Of a stretch of DNA of 64,000 nucleotides, positions 8,576 to 17,184 are shown in pieces. Source of the stretch: Mesorhizobium sp. M4B.F.Ca.ET.058.02.1.1. GTDB taxonomy: Bacteria > Pseudomonadota > Alphaproteobacteria > Rhizobiales > Rhizobiaceae. The position numbers were made by a program, and so were the translations under genes. Under the pieces are notes generated by a model, which saw only the letters and a list, made by a program, of their open reading frames with translations, was not told the origin of the DNA and did no database searches. The DNA lies in NCBI RefSeq assembly GCF_003952505.1, contig NZ_CP034450.1, positions 372,001-436,000 on the forward strand. Reading direction: 5' to 3'. Each line of letters opens with the position of its first letter. The first letter of the stretch is position 1.

Positions 8576-10927
8576 ATGGGCATTGAAGGTGTTGGCGCCC
8601 GGGTGGCGCGCAAGGAAGACAAGCGGTTCATCACCGGCGCCGGCCGCTATGTCGACGACATGGTGGTTCCCGGCATGAAGCATGCCGCGTTCGTGCGCAG
8701 CCCGCACGCGCATGCGCAGATAAAGAAGATCGACGTCAAGAAGGCGCAAGCCATGCCGGGCGTCATCGGCGTCCTGACCGGCAAGGAGCTCAAGGCCGAC
8801 GGCATCGGCAACCTCATCTGCGGCTGGATGATCCATTCCAAGGACGGCACGCCGATGAAGATGGGCGCATGGTCGCCGCTGGCCGTCGACAAGGTCCGCT
8901 ATGTCGGCGATGCGGTCGTCATCGTGGTGGCCGAAACCAAGGGCCAGGCGCGAGACGCGGCCGAAGCTGTCGAGATCAGCTACAAGGAACTGAAGGCGGT
9001 GGTCGACGCGACCAAGGCGCTGGAGAAAGGCGCGTCGCAGATCCATACCGAAGCCGAGAACAACCTGATCTTCGACTGGGAGATCGGCGACGCCAAGGCG
9101 GTCGACGCGGCGATCAAGGGCGCGGCGCACGTCACCCGCATGAAGATCGTCAACAACCGGCTGGTGCCCAACGCGATGGAGCCCAGGGCAGCGCTTGGCC
9201 ACTACGACAAGGCCGAGGATCACTACACCTGCTGGACGACATCGCAGAACCCGCATGTCGCGCGGCTGGTGATGAGCGCCTTCTACAACATCGCGCCGGA
9301 GAACAAATTGCGCGTCATCGCCCCCGATGTCGGCGGCGGCTTCGGCTCGAAGATCTACATCTACCCGGAAGAGATCGTCTGCCTGTGGGCCTCGAAGAAG
9401 ACCGGCGTGCCGGTGAAATGGGTCGCCGACCGCACCGAGAGCTTCCTTTCGGATGCGCATGGCCGCGACCATGTCTCGACGGTGGAGATGGCCTTCGACA
9501 GGAACAACCGCATCACCGGCCTCAAGGTCGACACGATCGCCAATCTTGGCGCCTACATGTCGCTGTTCTCGTCCTGCGTGCCGACCTATCTCTATGCCAC
9601 GCTGTTGTCGGGCCAGTACGACATCCCGGCGATCCACGCCAACGTTCGCACCGTCTACACCAACACGGCGCCCGTCGATGCCTATCGCGGGGCAGGGCGG
9701 CCGGAAGCGACCTATCTGCTGGAGCGCACGATGGAGACCGCCGCGCGCGAGCTCGGCGTGTCGCCGGCGGAGCTTCGACGCGCGAACTTCATCACATCCT
9801 TCCCGCACCAGACACCGGTGATCATGAACTATGACGCCGGCGACTATGGAGCCTCGCTCGACGCGGCGATGAAGGCATCGGACTATGTGGGCTTTGCCAA
9901 GCGTAAGGCCGCAGCCGCCAAGCAAGGCAAGCTGCGCGGCATCGGCATGAGCTGCTATATCGAGGCCTGCGGCATCGCGCCGTCGGCGGCGGTCGGCTCG
10001 CTCGGCGCCGGCGTCGGCCTGTGGGAATCAGCCGAGGTGCGCGTCAACGCCGTCGGCACGATTGAGGTGCTGACCGGCTCGCACAGCCATGGCCAGGGCC
10101 ATGAGACGACCTTCGCGCAACTGGTCAACCAGCGCTTCGGGGTGCCGATCGACAGCGTGTCGATCGTCCATGGCGACACCGACAAGGTGCAGATGGGCAT
10201 GGGCACCTACGGCTCGCGCTCGGGCGCAGTCGGCATGTCGGCGATCTCCAAGGCGCTCGACAAGGTCGAGGCCAAGGCGAAGAAGATCGCCGCGCATCTG
10301 CTCGAGGCCGACGAGAGCGACATCGTCATCGAAAACGGCGCGTTGAAGGTCGCCGGTACCGACAAGAACGTGCCGTGGTTCCAGATGGCGCTCGCCGCCT
10401 ACACCGCCCACAATCTGCCGGCAGGCATGGAACCGGGCCTCAAGGAGACGGCGTTCTACGATCCGGCCAATTTCACCTTCCCGGCCGGCTGCTACATTTG
10501 CGAGGTCGAGATCGATCCGGAGACCGGGTCGACCGAGATCGTCCAGTTCGTGGCCGCCGACGATTTCGGCAACATCATCAACCCGATGATCGTCGAGGGC
10601 CAGGTGCATGGCGGCATCGCCCAGGGCGTCGGCCAGGCGCTGCTGGAAGGCGCCTACTACGACGCCAGCGGTCAATTGCTGACGGCGAGTTATATGGATT
10701 ATACGATGCCCCGCGCGGACGACCTGCCGTCGTTCAAGGTCTCGACCTCGAACACGCCCTGCCCGAGCAATCCGCTGGGCATCAAGGGCTGCGGCGAGGC
10801 CGGTGCCATCGGCTCACCGCCGGCAGTGATCAATGCCATCACCGACGCCATCGGCATCGCCGACATCGCCATGCCGGCATCGCCCTCCACGGTGTGGACC
10901 GCGATCCGTTCGAAGACCAAGCACTGA
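8576..10927 (+). CDS. Molybdenum hydroxylase large subunit, form II CoxL-like
   Basis: A 783-residue molybdopterin-binding subunit. The ATG at 8576 has GGAGG at 8563-8567, while a TTG two codons earlier is less well placed. Landmarks are [16 protein letters not shown], the active-site loop AYRGAGR near residue 368 and the C-terminal [14 protein letters not shown] with the catalytic Glu. AYRGAGR is the form II signature; true CO dehydrogenases of form I have AYxCSFR. The enzyme therefore hydroxylates an unknown substrate with water and molybdenum-MCD, and CO oxidation should not be assumed. It is co-transcribed with the medium-subunit gene 14 bases downstream. Confidence 0.9.
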   Translation: MGIEGVGARVARKEDKRFITGAGRYVDDMVVPGMKHAAFVRSPHAHAQIKKIDVKKAQAMPGVIGVLTGKELKADGIGNLICGWMIHSKDGTPMKMGAWSPLAVDKVRYVGDAVVIVVAETKGQARDAAEAVEISYKELKAVVDATKALEKGASQIHTEAENNLIFDWEIGDAKAVDAAIKGAAHVTRMKIVNNRLVPNAMEPRAALGHYDKAEDHYTCWTTSQNPHVARLVMSAFYNIAPENKLRVIAPDVGGGFGSKIYIYPEEIVCLWASKKTGVPVKWVADRTESFLSDAHGRDHVSTVEMAFDRNNRITGLKVDTIANLGAYMSLFSSCVPTYLYATLLSGQYDIPAIHANVRTVYTNTAPVDAYRGAGRPEATYLLERTMETAARELGVSPAELRRANFITSFPHQTPVIMNYDAGDYGASLDAAMKASDYVGFAKRKAAAAKQGKLRGIGMSCYIEACGIAPSAAVGSLGAGVGLWESAEVRVNAVGTIEVLTGSHSHGQGHETTFAQLVNQRFGVPIDSVSIVHGDTDKVQMGMGTYGSRSGAVGMSAISKALDKVEAKAKKIAAHLLEADESDIVIENGALKVAGTDKNVPWFQMALAAYTAHNLPAGMEPGLKETAFYDPANFTFPAGCYICEVEIDPETGSTEIVQFVAADDFGNIINPMIVEGQVHGGIAQGVGQALLEGAYYDASGQLLTASYMDYTMPRADDLPSFKVSTSNTPCPSNPLGIKGCGEAGAIGSPPAVINAITDAIGIADIAMPASPSTVWTAIRSKTKH

Positions 10928-10941
10928 GGGAGGGAGCAAGC

Positions 10942-11736
10942 ATGTATTCGGTCAACTATCACCGCGCCGCCTCGGTTGCCGAGGCCGCCAAGCTGCTGAA
11001 GAACGGCGATGCCAAGCTCCTGTCGGGCGGCATGACGCTGATCCCCGCCATGAAGACGCGGCTCGCCGCGCCCTCCGACCTCGTCGACGTGTCGCGGCTG
11101 AAGGACCTTCAGGGCGTCAAGGTGTCGGGCAAGACGGTGACCATCGGCGCCGCCACCACGCACCATGATGTCGCCAATGACGAGAAGCTGAGGAAGGCCT
11201 GCCCGGCGCTCGCCCATTTGGCCTCGCTGATCGGCGACCCGGCCGTGCGCCACAGAGGCACCATCGGCGGTTCGATCGCCAACAACGATCCGGCGGCCGA
11301 CTATCCGGCGGCACTGCTGGCGCTGGGGGCCACGATCGTGACCAACAAACGCGAGATCGCCGCCGACAAGTTCTTCAAGGGCCTGTTCGAGACGGCGCTG
11401 AAGGATGGCGAGATCATCACGGCGGTGAGCTTCACCGCGCCGGCCAAGGCGGCCTACGAAAAGTTCCGCAACCCGGCCTCGCGCTATGCGATCGTCGGCG
11501 TGTTCGTGGCCAAGGGCAAGGACGGGGTCCGTGCCGCCGTTACCGGCGCCGGCGACGATGGCGTGTTCCGCTCGAAGGAGATTGAGGCGGCGCTGGCGAA
11601 GAACTTCGCGGCTGCGGCTCTCGATGGCGTGAAGGTGCCGGCGAAGAACCTGATGAGCGACATCCACGCTTCGGCGGAGTACCGGGCCAATCTAATCGCG
11701 GTCATGGCCAAGCGCGCTGTTGCCGCCGCCGGCTGA
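10942..11736 (+). CDS. Molybdenum hydroxylase medium subunit, FAD-binding (CoxM-like)
   Basis: A 264-residue flavoprotein. The FAD-binding PCMH-type fold shows LLSGGMTLIPAMKTRL near residue 30, the pyrophosphate loop RHRGTIGGSIANNDPAADYP near 110 and a C-terminal CO_deh_flav_C domain. It receives electrons from the iron-sulfur subunit and passes them to an acceptor. The purine-rich run GGGAGGGAGC precedes the start. It closes the S-L-M operon, and a hairpin terminator follows at 11760-11784. No accessory genes for cofactor maturation (CoxD/E/F/G) are adjacent, apart from a convergent SRPBCC gene. Confidence 0.9.
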   Translation: MYSVNYHRAASVAEAAKLLKNGDAKLLSGGMTLIPAMKTRLAAPSDLVDVSRLKDLQGVKVSGKTVTIGAATTHHDVANDEKLRKACPALAHLASLIGDPAVRHRGTIGGSIANNDPAADYPAALLALGATIVTNKREIAADKFFKGLFETALKDGEIITAVSFTAPAKAAYEKFRNPASRYAIVGVFVAKGKDGVRAAVTGAGDDGVFRSKEIEAALAKNFAAAALDGVKVPAKNLMSDIHASAEYRANLIAVMAKRAVAAAG

Positions 11737-11759
11737 CACTTGCCATCACGTGAATAGAG

Positions 11760-11784
11760 AAGGGGCCGTTATGGCCCCCTTTTC
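11760..11784 (+). terminator. Terminator after coxM-like gene
   Basis: The stem AAGGGGCC / GGCCCC with loop GTTAT runs into CCTTTTC. It lies 24 bases after the coxM stop and just before the convergent SRPBCC gene, so it could serve both directions. Confidence 0.65.
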
Positions 11785-11805
11785 GCCGCCGTCGCTGGGC
11801 CTGGA

Positions 11806-12294
11806 TCAGGCTGCCTGGCGATTTTTCCGTCCGGACAGATAGCGGCGCAGGCCGGCTTCGCCACGCGGCGTCGTCCAGCGGTGGTTCCAGGCAAAGGCCT
11901 GCCTCAGCAGTGGCGCCAGAAACTTCAGGATCGGCCTCAGCACCGTGACCTGCCAGATCAGGTTGACCCGGGTGCCATTCCCCGAGGGCGACAGCTCCGC
12001 CCGCCACAGACCGTCGAAATCGCCAAAGGTCTTGACCACCACAAGCCGGCCGGGTTCGAGCTCGGCCGCCTCGATGATGAAGTTCAGTTCGTAGGGCAGG
12101 GCGCCGCGGGCGCGGGCCCTGGCCCGCGAGCCGACCACGCCCTTGCCCTTCTTGTCGAGCGGCACGACCTCCTTGTAGACGTCGCCCCACCAGAGCGGAA
12201 GCAACTCGGCGTCGGACAGCACATCCCACACTTCCTGCGGCGTCGCTTCTGGAATGTCCCAGCGCTCGTCGAAGCGGAAGACGTTGCTTGGCAT
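11806..12294 (-). CDS. SRPBCC-family lipid/polyketide-binding-fold protein
   Basis: A 162-residue protein of the START/SRPBCC fold, with the opening [21 protein letters not shown], the mid-strand [20 protein letters not shown] and the terminal amphipathic helix [11 protein letters not shown]. The ATG at 12294 is preferred; a GTG codon directly before it is also possible. Proteins of this fold bind hydrophobic ligands or act as polyketide-cyclase-like enzymes; the actual ligand is unknown. CoxG of CO dehydrogenase clusters belongs to the same superfamily, and this gene is convergent with the cox-like operon, but a role with that enzyme is only a guess. Confidence 0.8.
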   Translation of the reverse strand: MPSNVFRFDERWDIPEATPQEVWDVLSDAELLPLWWGDVYKEVVPLDKKGKGVVGSRARARARGALPYELNFIIEAAELEPGRLVVVKTFGDFDGLWRAELSPSGNGTRVNLIWQVTVLRPILKFLAPLLRQAFAWNHRWTTPRGEAGLRRYLSGRKNRQAA

Positions 12295-12370
12295 CACGGT
12301 TCGCCCCCAGTGGCGGAGACGATCACTTTAGCGACGGCTTGTTTCATGCGCCAGTGCCGCTCGCCGGCGC

Positions 12371-12865
12371 TCAGGCGAGTTGTCGGAGGTAGTAGCGCAC
12401 GGCCTTCTTGCCGCCATGGATGACCGCGTCGCCGACCTCGGCGAATCCCAGCGCCGCATGAAAGGCGTCCGAAGCCGGATTGGGCGGATCGGCATTCACC
12501 TCGCAGGTGACGATCGCTTGGCCGGAGCGCGCGACATACTCGAACAGATCCTCGTAGAGCCGGCGGGCATGGCCAAGGCCGCGCGCCGCTGCGGCGACGA
12601 CGACCCGGTCGACATAGACGAAGCGCGGGTAGCGTTCGCGGAACCAGAGGAAGTTCGGGCTGTCGTAGTCGGCGTCCTGGTCGAAGGTCATGATGAAGGC
12701 CTCGAGCGCGCCAATGCGGCGCGCATAAAACGCCTCTCCGAGCAGGAAGGAGAGCCGCTCGGCTTCAAGCCAGGACAGTTCCGCCGCATGCTCGTTGTTG
12801 AGCGCGAGGATGGCGGGCTCATCTTCGGGCGAAACGCGGTCGATCGGCGAGCGTCCTTCGGTCAT
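12371..12865 (-). CDS. GNAT-family N-acetyltransferase
   Basis: A 164-residue protein with GNAT landmarks. The core beta-strand FVYVDRVVVAAAARGLGHARRLYEDLF contains the acetyl-CoA pyrophosphate loop (R-G-x-G-x-A). It is followed by VTCEVNADPPNPASDAFHAALGF and a C-terminal KAVRYYLRQL. Such enzymes transfer an acetyl group from acetyl-CoA to an amine; the acceptor is not predictable. It ends 76 bases before the SRPBCC start and begins 16 bases after the cutC stop, so it is probably co-transcribed with cutC. Confidence 0.85.
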   Translation of the reverse strand: MTEGRSPIDRVSPEDEPAILALNNEHAAELSWLEAERLSFLLGEAFYARRIGALEAFIMTFDQDADYDSPNFLWFRERYPRFVYVDRVVVAAAARGLGHARRLYEDLFEYVARSGQAIVTCEVNADPPNPASDAFHAALGFAEVGDAVIHGGKKAVRYYLRQLA

Positions 12866-12881
12866 CGCATCTTCCCCGGGG

Positions 12882-13679
12882 TCAGGCCCTGACGGCCGCG
12901 ATGGTCGCCGCCACCAATGCCCCGTCGGTCACCGTGGTTCGGTATTCGCGGTCGAGATCGCTGCCGCCCATGCCGACGCGCGGGTTGCGGTAGCGCATGG
13001 CGCTCGGCACATCGGCAAGTGCCGCGAAATGCATTTCCTTCAGCCCGGTCCTGGCGAGCACCTCGGCGATATTGTCGGGATCGAGCCCGCCGCAGCCGAG
13101 GATGATGATGCGCTCGCCAGCCTGGCGGACGAGCGCGGCCAGAAGCTCGGCGCCCTCCAGTGCCGAGTCGCGCTGGCCGCTGGTCAGCACGCGGCCGACC
13201 TTGCAGCGGACCAGTGCCTCGAGTGCCTCGGCCGGGTCGCGCGTCATGTCGAAGGCGCGGTGGCAGGTGACGTTGAGCGCGCCAGCCGCACGCGCCAGTT
13301 CACCCATGCGGGTCTCGTCGATGGTGCCGTCGGCGTTCAGGCAGCCGACGACGACGCCGGCGACGCAGAGGTCGGCAAGCGCGCTGACATCGGCGAGCAT
13401 CGAACGGTATTCGGCCTCGCTATAGAGGAAATCGCCGCCGCGCGGCCTGACGATGACGTGGAACGGAATGGTGGCAAGCTCGAGCGCCGCGCGCACAGTG
13501 CCGAGGCTCGGCGTGATGCCGCCTTCGACCAGGCTGGCGCAGAGTTCGACCCGGTCGGCGCCGGCGGCCTGCGCGGCAAGCAGCCCGTCAATGCCTTCGA
13601 CACAGAGCTCGATCAGGGTTGGCTGAGAATTCTTGGTCAAGATGCGGTCCGTCCGTATTTTCGGCGACAGCCCTAGCAT
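12882..13679 (-). CDS. cutC: CutC-family (copper homeostasis) TIM-barrel protein
   Basis: The conserved core begins at LIELCVEGIDGLLAAQAAGADRVELC (here split across the first beta-strand and helix) and continues with GGITPSLGTVRAALE, HVIVRPRGGDFLYS, CHRAFDMTRDP and ILGCGGLDPDNI, all CutC hallmarks. I use the ATG at 13679; the family usually starts just before LIELC, so a downstream TTG is possible, and an upstream TTG at 13745 is also open. CutC is a cytosolic TIM-barrel protein linked to copper tolerance in enterobacteria, though its biochemical role remains unclear. The fold assignment is firm; the copper role is inherited from the family name. Confidence 0.85.
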   Translation of the reverse strand: MLGLSPKIRTDRILTKNSQPTLIELCVEGIDGLLAAQAAGADRVELCASLVEGGITPSLGTVRAALELATIPFHVIVRPRGGDFLYSEAEYRSMLADVSALADLCVAGVVVGCLNADGTIDETRMGELARAAGALNVTCHRAFDMTRDPAEALEALVRCKVGRVLTSGQRDSALEGAELLAALVRQAGERIIILGCGGLDPDNIAEVLARTGLKEMHFAALADVPSAMRYRNPRVGMGGSDLDREYRTTVTDGALVAATIAAVRA

Positions 13680-13752
13680 CGGGTCCGCTGCCGTGAAAGC
13701 GGCAATGATCGGTCCAGCAGGCGGCGGGCGGCCTGCATTCGACAAGGTATGC

Positions 13753-13781
13753 TTGACAATTCAATAACTGAGGAGTTATGA
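13753..13781 (+). promoter_or_regulatory. Candidate sigma-70 promoter with overlapping operator for the AhpD-like gene
   Basis: TTGACA at 13753-13758 and TTATGA at 13776-13781 are 17 bases apart. The perfect inverted repeat ATAACT-gagg-AGTTAT (13764-13779) covers the spacer and part of the -10, and a second near-palindrome ATGAGTTAATTCAT follows. This looks like a repressor-controlled promoter reading toward the gene at 13933. Confidence 0.5.
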
Positions 13782-13932
13782 GTTAATTCATAGCCGACGG
13801 GTTATTTATCGGGTGCGGCGGGAAAGGCGTCGCCCAGCCCGCCGCTCGGCGAAACAAGGAACCCTGGAGAAGCCAGGAACTCCGGATGCTCGGCACCCGG
13901 GGCTTGTAATAACACGCCCGAAGGAGACCATT

Positions 13933-14388
13933 GTGCAAGCACGACTGAAAAACCCCGTAATGCTCATTCCCGGCGCACTGCAGGCATTGCTGGCCCTGGA
14001 CAAGTCGACCGAGGCGGCCGACGTGCCGTATGTGACGCGCAAGCTCGTCCACCTGCGCGCCAGCCAGATCAATGGCTGCAGCGTCTGCGTCGATATGCAC
14101 GCGCGTGAGTTGAAGAAGGCCGGCGAGAAGGACGAGCGCATCTTTGCCGTCTCCGCCTGGCGGCGGACGCCTTACTTCAGCGAGCCGGAACGCGCCGCGC
14201 TTGCGCTGGCGGAAGCCACGACCCGGCTGAGCGACCGGGCCGACCCGGTGCCGGATCCGATCTGGGACGAAGCTGCCCGGCACTATGATGAAAAGCAACT
14301 GGCCGCACTGGTGGTGCAGATCGCCCTGATCAACGCCTTCAACCGCCTCAACGCCGCCACCGAGCAACCTGTCGGCGCGTGGGGGTGA
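13933..14388 (+). CDS. Carboxymuconolactone decarboxylase / AhpD-family protein
   Basis: A 151-residue protein that starts at GTG 13933, six bases after AAGGAGA. The AhpD signature is complete: LRASQINGCSVCVDMHARE carries the redox CxxC and the downstream His, and the C-terminal LVVQIALINAFNRLNA helix is typical of the CMD fold. Members use the cysteine pair as thiol-based peroxidases or reductases, so a role in peroxide stress is likely. The promoter region has an operator-like palindrome, suggesting induction through a dedicated repressor that is not encoded in the immediate vicinity. Confidence 0.88.
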   Translation: MQARLKNPVMLIPGALQALLALDKSTEAADVPYVTRKLVHLRASQINGCSVCVDMHARELKKAGEKDERIFAVSAWRRTPYFSEPERAALALAEATTRLSDRADPVPDPIWDEAARHYDEKQLAALVVQIALINAFNRLNAATEQPVGAWG

Positions 14389-14394
14389 GGGCGA

Positions 14395-14823
14395 TTACTG
14401 GCGCAGCACCGTGTTCTTGGCGCCTTGCTCGACCTGGTCGATGACCAGCAGCTTCACCGGACTGTCGCCGATATTGGTGGCCTGGTGCCACTGGCCGATC
14501 ATCTCGACGATGAAATCGCCGGTCTTGTAGGTGTTGCTGTTGCCGGTCTCGACATTGGTCACCTTGAGCGTCCCGGCCTCGACATAGGCGTAGCGCGGAA
14601 ACGGATGCTTGTGGACCGGCAAGGTCGCGCCGACGGCGATCTCGAAGGTCGAAACGATGACCTCGACATTCTTCTGCGGCAGCGTGATCGGCTGGCCGGA
14701 CGCCGTTTCCGTGCGATCGGCGAGCGGGGTCACGACGACAGGGTTTGCGCCGCTGTCCAGAGCGTTGGCGGCGGTTGCGGACAGCGCGACGGTCAGCAGC
14801 GCCGATGCCAGGACGTTTCGCAT
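14395..14823 (-). CDS. Secreted cupin-domain protein
   Basis: Starts at ATG 14823 with a good GAGGAGG upstream and encodes 142 residues. Residues 1-22 (MRNVLASALLTVALSATAANA) form a Sec signal peptide. The rest is a single beta-barrel cupin with LPVHKHPFPRYAYVEAGTLKV, giving the metal-binding His pair and Glu-like positions, and a late GQWHQATNIG carrying the second-motif His. Periplasmic small cupins of this type are common in rhizobia and have no settled substrate. It is convergent with the AhpD-like gene, ending seven bases after that gene's stop. Confidence 0.82.
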   Translation of the reverse strand: MRNVLASALLTVALSATAANALDSGANPVVVTPLADRTETASGQPITLPQKNVEVIVSTFEIAVGATLPVHKHPFPRYAYVEAGTLKVTNVETGNSNTYKTGDFIVEMIGQWHQATNIGDSPVKLLVIDQVEQGAKNTVLRQ

Positions 14824-15003
14824 GATTCCTCCTCGGGTCTGGCAGACCATGGCGCGACGTGCGTGCGGGCGCAAGATTCGATGACAGTCCGCGCGCCACA
14901 TCAGCATGACTGACGGCACGGGCTGTCGTGGCCGCAGCGGTGAGGAGTGCGAAAATGCGAGAATTGCGCGTCAGCCGCCGCTTCGGCTCATTCTGAGAGC
15001 CCT

Positions 15004-15183
15004 TCAACGCTTCATGAGGTCACGGTTGGACCGGATCTCGTGGCCGTACGAGCCGCTCGGCAGGTCAGCGGCCGCCTGCCGGAAGCTGTCTTCTATCCGT
15101 GTTGTGTAACGGCCTTCATTCTCCAGCCTGTCCCACAGGACAAAGCAGACTGCCAAGGCGATCACAATGAGCACCGGTCGCAT
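15004..15183 (-). CDS. Small single-pass membrane protein, 59 residues
   Basis: ATG at 15183 with AGGGAGA upstream, so translation is well supported. The N-terminus MRPVLIVIALAVCFVLWDRL is one transmembrane segment or uncleaved signal. It is followed by a charged tail with GRYTTRIEDSFRQAAADLP. I do not recognise a family beyond its resemblance to short, unannotated rhizobial membrane proteins. It is the last of three tiny genes on this strand between 15004 and 15830. Confidence 0.6.
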   Translation of the reverse strand: MRPVLIVIALAVCFVLWDRLENEGRYTTRIEDSFRQAAADLPSGSYGHEIRSNRDLMKR

Positions 15184-15334
15184 CGGAAAATCTCCCTGAA
15201 GAGCTCCCGACAAAGCGCCTTGCATGATGATCCTGGTTTGGTCGAAATACAAGCGATTGCTAATATATAATGCCAACGCCTGCCGCACGCCTCTCAAATG
15301 GAGCGGCGGAATTTGTGACGAGCAGGTTACCGCG

Positions 15335-15493
15335 CTAGCCGGCGATGGCCATGCCAATGGCAATTCCCAGCCCGATGGCGATACCCATCAGGAGCTTGCC
15401 GGCGAGGTTGAGCGCGATAGCGCGGCCAACGGCGCGCACGTTGCTGCGGGGCTGTGCCACAGCCCTGGTCAGGTCGTCGAAAGTCGCTTCCAC
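15335..15493 (-). CDS. Small glycine/alanine-rich membrane protein, about 52 residues
   Basis: The minus-strand frame from GTG 15493 to the stop at 15335 encodes an amphipathic start (VEATFDDLTRAVAQPRSN) and a C-terminal hydrophobic helix with GIAIGLGIAIGMAIAG. A second GTG at 15502 would add three residues. AGGG lies upstream within ribosome-site range. The Gly-every-few-residues helix pattern suggests packing against other helices or oligomerisation. No function is known to me; the evidence is the coherent domain structure and the neighbouring small genes. Confidence 0.5.
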   Translation of the reverse strand: MEATFDDLTRAVAQPRSNVRAVGRAIALNLAGKLLMGIAIGLGIAIGMAIAG

Positions 15494-15650
15494 GGTTGCC
15501 ACCCTGCGATCTTTTGAGGGTAGCCTAAATCATATCTCGGGTTATGTGAATCCCCATTTTGCTCTATGGCGGCGGCAAGCCACCGGCTGGCGCCACGAGG
15601 TGCATCTCCGCCCAGGACAGGCCCAGCCGCAACACCCGTTCAGCGCCCGC

Positions 15651-15830
15651 TCAGCGCCCGCTCAGGCGGCGCGCGGTGGCCGGCCCGGGCCCGCGCATAT
15701 AGTGGAGTTCCGGCCGGTAGCGTGGCGCGACGAACTCGCGAAAGGCCAATGCCAAGCGGGTGAGGGCCATGCCCAGGGCCGTGACCAGGACCATCGTGGG
15801 AAGGCCGAACAGAAGTTTGTGCGACATCAT
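15651..15830 (-). CDS. Small membrane protein, 59 residues
   Basis: Begins at ATG 15830 (or the adjacent ATG 15827), with a GAGG about eight bases upstream. One hydrophobic segment, LLFGLPTMVLVTALGMAL, is followed by a basic tail (FREFVAPRYRPELHYMRG). The longer open frame upstream of the start is not protein-like. The function is unknown. It may belong with the two other tiny genes downstream on the same strand, although 157 and 151 bases separate them. Confidence 0.5.
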   Translation of the reverse strand: MMSHKLLFGLPTMVLVTALGMALTRLALAFREFVAPRYRPELHYMRGPGPATARRLSGR

Positions 15831-16315
15831 TGTCCCAACCTCATATGCCGGTGTCGATAGGAACAGCGTCTTTGCGCCGGCATGCCTGAAGCTGTGGCAG
15901 CAAGAACCGTGCCACGCCTGCCCGGCGCGCGATTTGCCGCCTGAACCGAGGCGCGCAGGCGTCTCATAATGGGTCATTTGCTGCTGGCACCACAATTGCA
16001 ACGTCAGCAGTGCCGGGTGTTGGGACCGGCACTTGGGGCGCAGGGGTGCCTCGCCGCTCCGCGAATGGAGCGGCGAGGTCGCTGCTTCGTTGTCATCGCT
16101 CTCGGTCGTACTCGCTGGTCATCGCCGAGCGGCAATCGGAGTGCTCACCGCTTCTCCCGAGGTCGCCAGCTATCCCGCAGGAAGCACGCCGCACGCGAGC
16201 CAACGCCGATCGATTCCGCGTGCAACTCGGCGCCTGGCGAAGTCGAATTGCGCAAATATGCCGTGGATCGGCCGTCTTCGGCCAATCCTGAAAACTCTGC
16301 AAATCTTGAAATTGT
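15831..16315. other. Intergenic region with a perfect 11-bp hairpin, no gene seen
   Basis: This 485-base stretch has several open frames on both strands, but none has a recognisable domain or a good start. The only structured element is the perfect inverted repeat CTCGCCGCTCC / GGAGCGGCGAG (16051-16061 and 16068-16078, loop GCGAAT). It has no T-run on either side, so terminator function is doubtful. Confidence 0.4.
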
Positions 16316-16390
16316 TGGCTCCCCGGGCCGGATTCGAACCAGCGACCAACCGGTTAACAGCCGGTTGCTCTACCACTGAGCTACCGGGGA
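16316..16390 (-). tRNA. tRNA-Asn (anticodon GTT)
   Basis: A complete cloverleaf on the minus strand. Acceptor TCCCCGG pairs with CCGGGGA, the D-arm is GCTC..GAGC, the anticodon stem is ACCGG/CCGGT with loop CTGTTAA giving anticodon GTT, and the T-loop is TTCGAAT. The CCA end is encoded. Confidence 0.97.
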
Positions 16391-16606
16391 ACAGAGGCTC
16401 TTGTGTAAGTGGCGCTGCCTATAGCAAACCCGTTTCGGCTTTGCAAAGAAGCATTTCACATTTTTTTCCGCCATTTTGTGCATGGCAGTTTCTGGCAATC
16501 GCCGGCCGGGCTCCTCATATGAGCAATTCCGCAGGGAACGTGAGCGGGAAAAGGCCGTTCTGGCTATTGCTGGCCGATGACTCTATTCATGGAAACCAGG
16601 CACGAC

Positions 16607-16864
16607 ATGACTGCAGCAGGCGACAACGCACCGGCGCGGAAAATCACGGTCTTCGGCCGTGAATTCACCATGCCGCGCTCGCGCGGGCTCAGGATCGCCA
16701 TCGGCGTCGTGCTGATTCTGGGCGGCATTCTCGGCTTCCTGCCCATCCTGGGCTTCTGGATGATCCCGATCGGATTGCTGGTGCTCTCCTATGAATTCGC
16801 CATGGTGCGCCGGCACCGGCGCCGCATCGTGGTATGGTGGGAACGCCGGCGTCGTCCGGATTGA
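16607..16864 (+). CDS. Small membrane protein of PGPGW-like type
   Basis: About 85 residues from ATG 16607; in-frame ATGs at 16577 and 16589 would add 6-10 residues and cannot be excluded. The core has two hydrophobic segments joined by LPILGFWMIPIG, which occupies the place of the PGPGW motif in that family. It is followed by LSYEFAMVRRHRRR and a strongly basic tail (WWERRRRPD). PGPGW-type proteins are short inner-membrane proteins of unknown function. The gene stands alone between tRNA-Asn and tRNA-Cys. Confidence 0.7.
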   Translation: MTAAGDNAPARKITVFGREFTMPRSRGLRIAIGVVLILGGILGFLPILGFWMIPIGLLVLSYEFAMVRRHRRRIVVWWERRRRPD

Positions 16865-17018
16865 CTTGTCGGCCGGCGGCCACGGGCGCGCTGATGGAAA
16901 CCGATCGGAAACGGTGTCCAGTTGTCCAATGAGGGAAAGCGCCGGGATTAACGCGCGGGCGCTTGACGGCATTTCACCGCCAACATATTGAGTTCGCTCG
17001 GAACGCCGGGAGCAACGA

Positions 17019-17092
17019 GGCCTCGTGGCGGAGTGGTTACGCAGAGGACTGCAAATCCTTGCACCCCGGTTCGATTCCGGGCGAGGCCTCCA
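17019..17092 (+). tRNA. tRNA-Cys (anticodon GCA)
   Basis: A complete cloverleaf. Acceptor GGCCTCG pairs with CGAGGCC, the anticodon stem AGGAC.. encloses a loop with GCA, and the T-arm CCCGG..CCGGG has loop TTCGATT. The CCA end is encoded. Confidence 0.96.
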
Positions 17093-17184
17093 GTTGCCGG
17101 CCCCCAATGGGGCAGGGGTTCCGGTTGGATTGAACCGCGGTCGAGGTGCGGCAAGCGGGATTTGTTGGGCGGACTGGTAGGAAA

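Noticed and set aside
13783..14367. Minus-strand frames opposite the AhpD-like gene
   Set aside because: Shadows of a gene with an intact CxxC active site on the plus strand.
15969..16379. 136-codon plus-strand frame before tRNA-Asn
   Set aside because: It runs into the tRNA gene on the opposite strand and has no recognisable protein features.
16316..17092. tRNA-Asn or tRNA-Cys as an integration site of a mobile island
   Set aside because: No integrase, no direct repeat of a tRNA end and ordinary core genes on both sides.
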